Below are positions 59,876 through 64,000 of a stretch of DNA of 64,000 bases, in pieces. The position numbers and the translations under genes are program-made. Under the pieces are notes generated by a model. It was not told the DNA's origin, ran no database searches, and saw nothing but the letters and a program-made list of their open reading frames with translations. This DNA is from Arthrobacter sp. PAMC25564. GTDB taxonomy: Bacteria; Actinomycetota; Actinomycetes; Actinomycetales; Micrococcaceae. Location of the stretch: contig NZ_CP039290.1 in NCBI RefSeq assembly GCF_004798705.1, positions 3,100,001 through 3,164,000 of the forward strand. The letters run 5' to 3'. Within the stretch, counting starts at the first letter, position 1, and every line of letters begins with the position of its first letter.

Positions 59876-60775
59876 ATGGACGTTGGCCAGCTGAGGGCAT
59901 TCCTGGCAGTGGCGCAGGAACTCCATTTCGGGCGTGCTGCCGAACGCCTACACATGACCCAGCCACCCCTAAGCCGAATCATCAAACAACTCGAGACTGA
60001 ACTCGGAACGCGTCTCCTGGACCGCAATACCCGTTCCGTGAAGCTCACGTCCAGTGGGCAGGCGCTGGTGGCCCCAGCTACCGAAGTGCTCGAGGCACTT
60101 CGCCGAGCCGAAGAGGCCGTCCGGTCAGCCGACAACGGCGAGGCCGGGCTGGTGAGAATTGCTTTCGCCGGCGTGTCTACACATCGATTGGTGGCCCGAC
60201 TCGCCAGGCAGGTGAAGTCCAACAGGCCGAGGATCCAGCTGGAGCTATCCAGCCAGAATTTCGCTCAGCCAGCGATGAAAAAACTAGTACAAGGGGAGAC
60301 GGACATCGCTCTCGGACGATGGGACATCATCCCGGCAGAGGTGTCCTCCCTTGTGGTCATGCGGGACTCGCTTGTTGTGGCAATGCCCGACACTCACCCG
60401 CTTGCTGGCGCACGTCGGCTGGCGATGGGGCAGCTTGCCGCTGAGGCCTTCATCTCGCTGACGCCTTTCGAGGGCGCGGTCTTGCCTGACCGGCTCCGGC
60501 GGCTGGCCCAAGCCAATGGCTTCGTCGCCGACATCGTTCAGGTAGCGCCCGACACGCAGACCGCCCTGGCACTGGTAAGTGCCGAGGTCGGGTGCCATTT
60601 GACACTGACGTCTGTTGCGCAGAATGCGACAGATCCGCATGTCGTATTCGTTCCGCTCGAGGACTCCACCGCCGATGTCGATCTCAGGGCAGTATGGCGC
60701 CGCGACGACACAAGCCCGGCTCTAAAGGCTGTGCTGGAAGAAGTTATCAGCCTTGATAACACCACCGCGGCCTGA
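59876..60775 (+). CDS. LysR-family transcriptional regulator, paralogue of the one at 46125
   Basis: The 299-residue protein has the helix-turn-helix at residues 1-60 (FLAVAQELHFGRAAERLHMT, QPPLSRIIKQLE) and an effector domain sharing SSQNFAQPAMKKLVQGETDI and ALGRWD with the LysR protein at 46125-47021. The two are clearly duplicated. It is divergent from the SDR gene and convergent with the GAF-Fis gene, so the SDR gene is its first likely target. Domain length and motifs are normal. Confidence 0.92.
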   Translation: MDVGQLRAFLAVAQELHFGRAAERLHMTQPPLSRIIKQLETELGTRLLDRNTRSVKLTSSGQALVAPATEVLEALRRAEEAVRSADNGEAGLVRIAFAGVSTHRLVARLARQVKSNRPRIQLELSSQNFAQPAMKKLVQGETDIALGRWDIIPAEVSSLVVMRDSLVVAMPDTHPLAGARRLAMGQLAAEAFISLTPFEGAVLPDRLRRLAQANGFVADIVQVAPDTQTALALVSAEVGCHLTLTSVAQNATDPHVVFVPLEDSTADVDLRAVWRRDDTSPALKAVLEEVISLDNTTAA

Positions 60776-60797
60776 TACATATCCGCCGCCTTCGGAA

Positions 60798-62537
60798 TCA
60801 GATCGATCCCTCGCCAGTGTCGAGGCCAAGCTGGCGCAGCCGCCGATATAGCGTGGACCTCCCCATACCCAGCAGGGCTGCGGCCTCCGATTTGTTACCC
60901 CCGGCCGCGTCGAGTGCCCTGATGATGGCCCCGCGCTCCGCCGTCTCCATCATGCTCATGTGACGTCGCGGGGGCGCCTGCTGCAGATGTTTCGGCAAAT
61001 GCCGACGTTCGATGACCGAGCCTTTCGCATCCCCAATCAGGGCGGCTACAGTGTCGGCAAGTTCGGCGATATTGCCGGGCCAGTTCCACTGGACCATGGA
61101 CTGCAGGGCAGCCGGCGAAATGGTGTGCCGCGATTCCGGGTCAACCACGTTGAGGATAGCCTTGACCAGACCGGGGATCCTTTCCGGGGTCCGGGCCAGT
61201 GCATCGGTACGCTCCTCGGTTCCGGTGGTGTCGACAAAAGCCCGAACGGCCGGCGCAGCCTGGTCGCGAGAGGACGTCAGTAGAAGGCTGCTGGCGCGCT
61301 GCCCATCGGACCTGGCTTTCCGGTGCCGCTCGACGACAGCGGCCAAATCCGCAACTTCGTTCTCGGCGAGGTCCTCCAGCCGCCGGATCAGCACATCGGT
61401 ACCGCCTGCCAGGAGGTCCTCAATGGTCCTCCACGGTGTAGCCGCCCCGGCGGATAGGACAAATACTTCACAATGCGCCGTACTTCCACGCTCTGTGCGC
61501 CGCCTCCCGGCGACTGTCGCGCGTCCGGAACCACGCGGTCCATCAACCAGGACAACGGCCGGAGCGGTCATGCTTGGCGCCGGCGCGCCTGTACCCACAA
61601 GCCGTGCTCCAGATGGCAAGGCCAGCCCAGACGGGATATCGGAAGCTTTGCTCAGATCGGAGAAGTGCACCACGTAGTGCTCGCGCGGCCCATCCACCAC
61701 CCTCCGTGCCGTGACCTCGATGGAGGTGGCCTCCAATTCACGACGCAGCGTATTGGTGGATGACCAGTCGTGGGATTTGAGCACTTCCCAGAGCATGACA
61801 TGCGAAGCAACACTGACGTAGGGCAGGCCCGGCGTGTTAGCCAGGATGGACTCCTGATCCATCACCACCGTAGGACGCTGTGAGCTGCTGAAACGCATAA
61901 AGGACATCGCAAGGGCGAGGTCCTGGGGCCGGGAGGATGCCCGGAACCTCTCCTCAATCTGTTGGCTAATCTCGCGCGTCAGCGACAGCATGATCGGGCT
62001 GGCAGCCTCTAAGGGCCCGCCAAGTGAGACCGAGCCAACGACCAGTCCGGCCGGCGTATATACGGGCGCAGCCGCACACGCCAGAGCGGTCAGGGCGTCA
62101 TTGTAGTGTTGGCTCCCCTTGACGAAGACCGGACGCTTCTCGACCATCGACGTGCCTAAGCCGTTCGTGCCGATAGCTTCCTCGGAGTAGTCGAAGCCCT
62201 CCGCCGCGTGCATGCTGTCGAGGCGCCGTCGCTCACTGTTGTCACTCGTGCGCCGGGCAACGATGCTGCCGCCCCGGTCGCTGAGGAACAGTGTCGTCCC
62301 GGTATCAGCCAACTGGTGTTGCCAACGGTCAAGCACAGGAACGGCGGCCCGGCAGAGCAGTGAGTCCGTATCCACGTCCTGAAAACGCTGGGACGGGACC
62401 GAGCTTTCGACGGCGCTACTGATCGATCGACGCCAGCTCCGCACAATCAGGTCCGGCACCGCATCGTTGACCCCATAGGCTCCAGTGAGGCCAACGCGAA
62501 TCAGCTCCTCCCGCGCTTCCCGCACCGGATCGGACAT
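60798..62537 (-). CDS. AcoR-like GAF-AAA-Fis transcriptional activator, intact
   Basis: The 579-residue protein has the N-terminal sensor region (IVRSWRRSISSAV, EAIGTNGLGTSMVEKRPVFV near residue 130), a degenerate AAA+ core and a C-terminal Fis helix-turn-helix (GGNKSEAAALLGMGRSTLYRR near 550). The Walker A is weak (GPRGSGRAT) and the sigma-54-contacting GAFTGA loop is absent, as is usual in actinobacteria, which lack sigma-54. ATG 62537 follows AAGGGG. It is divergent from the second BVMO, with a 23-bp palindrome between, and is probably its activator, induced by the ketone or alcohol. It is a paralogue of the frameshifted gene at 44245. Confidence 0.92.
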   Translation of the reverse strand: MSDPVREAREELIRVGLTGAYGVNDAVPDLIVRSWRRSISSAVESSVPSQRFQDVDTDSLLCRAAVPVLDRWQHQLADTGTTLFLSDRGGSIVARRTSDNSERRRLDSMHAAEGFDYSEEAIGTNGLGTSMVEKRPVFVKGSQHYNDALTALACAAAPVYTPAGLVVGSVSLGGPLEAASPIMLSLTREISQQIEERFRASSRPQDLALAMSFMRFSSSQRPTVVMDQESILANTPGLPYVSVASHVMLWEVLKSHDWSSTNTLRRELEATSIEVTARRVVDGPREHYVVHFSDLSKASDIPSGLALPSGARLVGTGAPAPSMTAPAVVLVDGPRGSGRATVAGRRRTERGSTAHCEVFVLSAGAATPWRTIEDLLAGGTDVLIRRLEDLAENEVADLAAVVERHRKARSDGQRASSLLLTSSRDQAAPAVRAFVDTTGTEERTDALARTPERIPGLVKAILNVVDPESRHTISPAALQSMVQWNWPGNIAELADTVAALIGDAKGSVIERRHLPKHLQQAPPRRHMSMMETAERGAIIRALDAAGGNKSEAAALLGMGRSTLYRRLRQLGLDTGEGSI

Positions 62538-62649
62538 ATCTGCCCCTTTGCAATTTCGTCCGCCAGCCCGGATGTCGGCCAATCAACACTCATCAGCACT
62601 CGCGATTAGTGCTGAGAGGGTATCAATCGCGGATTTTCGGGCTCTACGG

Positions 62650-62672
62650 CAGTGTCCCAAATTGAGACACTG
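62650..62672. promoter_or_regulatory. 23-bp palindrome upstream of the second BVMO
   Basis: CAGTGTC-N9-GACACTG at 62650-62672 is symmetric at 10 of 11 pairs. The core TGTCCCAAATTGAGACA matches the TGT-N11-ACA frame. It lies 82 bp upstream of the BVMO and 113 bp upstream of the GAF-Fis gene. Confidence 0.8.
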
Positions 62673-62753
62673 AGTGCTTGTTGTGCCACCACAGACTGGT
62701 AACTACAAAGTGAATTATCTCACAGAGCCCTATTAGTCGGAGGAAAAGACATC

Positions 62754-64000
62754 ATGGACAACGCCGTCCCCGAGAAGATCTACCAGCTCGACGCACTCGT
62801 CGTCGGAGCAGGCTTCGGTGGCATCTACATGCTGCACAAGCTGCGCAACGAACTCGGTCTCAACGCCGTCGCCATTGACCGCGCAGGAGGAGTCGGCGGT
62901 ACCTGGTACTGGAACAAGTATCCCGGTGCCCTCTCGGACTCTGAGAGCTTCGTCTACCAGTACTCGTTCGATCGCGATCTCTATCAGCAGACTCCGTGGA
63001 ACACCAAATATGTGCCCCAGCGCGAGATTCTGGCTTACTTGAATGGCGTTGTGGACCGTTACAGCCTCCGCGAACACATTCAACTCGGAACCGGCATGAC
63101 TGATGCTGAATTCGACGAGACCGCCGGCATCTGGACAGTGCGGACCGACCGGGGCGTCACGTTCCAGTCCCGGTTCCTCGTCACCGGTCTCGGCCTGCTC
63201 TCCGCAACAAACCTCCCCAAATTCCCCGGGATGGAAACGTTCAAGGGCCGGCTGGTGCACACGGGCGCCTGGCCCGAAGACCTGGACCTGTCTGGCAAGC
63301 GGGTAGGTGTAATCGGCAATGGTTCCACCGGCAACCAGGTGATCACGGCCAGCGCGCCCGTCGCGGCTCACCTGACCTCGTTCCAGCGCACCCCGCAGTA
63401 CAGCGTGCCTGCCGGCAACCGCGTACTTACCTCGCAGGAACAGCAGGGGCACCGGGATAACTTCGAGGCCAACTGGGATCAGGTCCGGAACTCGTCCGTC
63501 GCCATGGGCTTTGTGGAGAGCGCCGTTCCGACGTTCAGCGTCTCCCCGGAAGAACGCGAGCGCATTTACCAGCGGACCTGGGAGGAAGGCGGAGGGTTCC
63601 GCTTCATGTTCGAGACCTTCTCTGATATTGCCACTGACCCGGACGCCAACGAAGAGGCGGCGAAGTTCATCCGCCGGAAGATCGCCGAAATCGTGAAAGA
63701 TCCGGAAACCCGGCGAAAGTTGACGCCGACGGACCTGTACGCCCGCAGGCCGCTGTGCGATTCGGGCTTTTACGAAACGTTCAACCGTTCAAATGTCTCC
63801 CTCGTGAACGTCAAAGAGAACCCGATCGAGCGGGTGACGGAGCAAGGCATCGTTACGGCCGACGGAACCCTGCACGAACTGGACGTACTCATCTGCGCCA
63901 CCGGCTTCGACGCTGTGGACGGCAACTACGTCCGGGTCAATATTCGCGGCAGGGGTGGCGAAACGCTGAAGGAGCACTGGGCCGGCGGTCCGACCAGCTA
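62754..64000 (+). CDS. Second Baeyer-Villiger flavin monooxygenase, 3' end beyond the window
   Basis: The first 415 codons are present, in an open frame to the window edge. The protein has GAGFGG at 18-23, the exact BVMO fingerprint FKGRLVHTGAWP at 163-174, and the second dinucleotide motif GNGSTG. It resembles the BVMO at 40254-41897 throughout, including long shared stretches such as GGTWYWNxYPGALSDxES (residues about 48-65), so the two are recent paralogues or parallel imports of close homologues. GGAGG lies 11 bases before ATG 62754. It is divergent from the intact GAF-Fis activator with the palindrome at 62650. A cyclic or alkyl ketone is the expected substrate. Confidence 0.92.
   Translation, partial: MDNAVPEKIYQLDALVVGAGFGGIYMLHKLRNELGLNAVAIDRAGGVGGTWYWNKYPGALSDSESFVYQYSFDRDLYQQTPWNTKYVPQREILAYLNGVVDRYSLREHIQLGTGMTDAEFDETAGIWTVRTDRGVTFQSRFLVTGLGLLSATNLPKFPGMETFKGRLVHTGAWPEDLDLSGKRVGVIGNGSTGNQVITASAPVAAHLTSFQRTPQYSVPAGNRVLTSQEQQGHRDNFEANWDQVRNSSVAMGFVESAVPTFSVSPEERERIYQRTWEEGGGFRFMFETFSDIATDPDANEEAAKFIRRKIAEIVKDPETRRKLTPTDLYARRPLCDSGFYETFNRSNVSLVNVKENPIERVTEQGIVTADGTLHELDVLICATGFDAVDGNYVRVNIRGRGGETLKEHWAGGPTS

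Noticed and set aside
1..64000. CRISPR arrays, tRNA and rRNA genes
   Set aside because: No regularly spaced repeats, no cloverleaf-like tRNA pattern with CCA or TPsiC-type boxes and no rRNA-like stretch were noticed. A dedicated scan could still find a tRNA.

Overview
The window is high-GC DNA with dense, overlapping genes, mostly AGGAG-type ribosome sites, lipoprotein signals and very long antisense open frames typical of an actinomycete. Protein style (IS1182, IS256 and IS481 relics, fused DctQM, CaiB/BaiF and GAF-Fis regulators, an lmo0937-type peptide) points to the Micrococcaceae, most likely Arthrobacter or a close relative. This placement is inferred from protein character, not from a marker gene. 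No rRNA, tRNA or CRISPR was seen. The stretch is an accessory catabolic island, or several of them.

Region 1 (1-6647) holds a CoA ligase fragment, an NTF2-like protein, a divergent LysR regulator, and a tightly overlapping operon: acyl-CoA synthetase, FAD aromatic hydroxylase, MmgE/PrpD protein. Region 2 (6648-15053) is a gene graveyard around an intact branched-chain-type ABC importer (binding protein, LivH, a fused LivM-LivG, LivF) and an MHS-family MFS transporter. It contains a 380-bp nearly perfect duplication, a diverged second copy of the importer promoter joined to an internal fragment of the binding-protein gene, an acyl-CoA synthetase with its middle deleted, a thiolase relic and an IS481 relic. 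Region 3 (15773-23370) is a complete meta-cleavage operon (flavin hydroxylase, C-C hydrolase, type I extradiol dioxygenase, hydratase, acetaldehyde dehydrogenase, aldolase) with a divergent TetR regulator and a paired palindromic operator.

Region 4 (23640-27346) has an alcohol dehydrogenase, a DoxX/MarR pair, a small membrane peptide and relics of YciI, MFS, IS256 transposase and flagellar hook protein FlgE. Region 5 (27590-35154) is a sugar-acid-type catabolic cluster: TRAP importer, two oxidoreductases, LacI regulator with an 18-bp palindrome, ABM-domain protein and gluconokinase-like kinase. It lies between two related IS256-type ends, like the cargo of a decayed composite transposon.

Region 6 (35548-49579) is the most coherent system. 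It has a Baeyer-Villiger monooxygenase, an esterase/lactonase, an alcohol dehydrogenase, an aldehyde dehydrogenase, a class III CoA-transferase, a glutaryl-CoA-dehydrogenase-like enzyme, a crotonase, a 3-hydroxyacyl-CoA dehydrogenase and a thiolase. Together these could take a cyclic ketone (cyclopentanone fits best) through a lactone and glutarate to acetyl-CoA. One short motif (core GTATTGGA) occurs in all three divergent promoters that drive these genes, next to a LysR gene. Region 7 (49783-64000) holds a ribose-type ABC importer with a short GAF-Fis regulator, an IS1182-family element, and a second module (SDR, LysR, GAF-Fis activator, second BVMO) paralogous to Region 6. A second shared site, TGT-N11-ACA, lies in four promoters beside or near the three GAF-Fis regulators, one of which is frameshifted.
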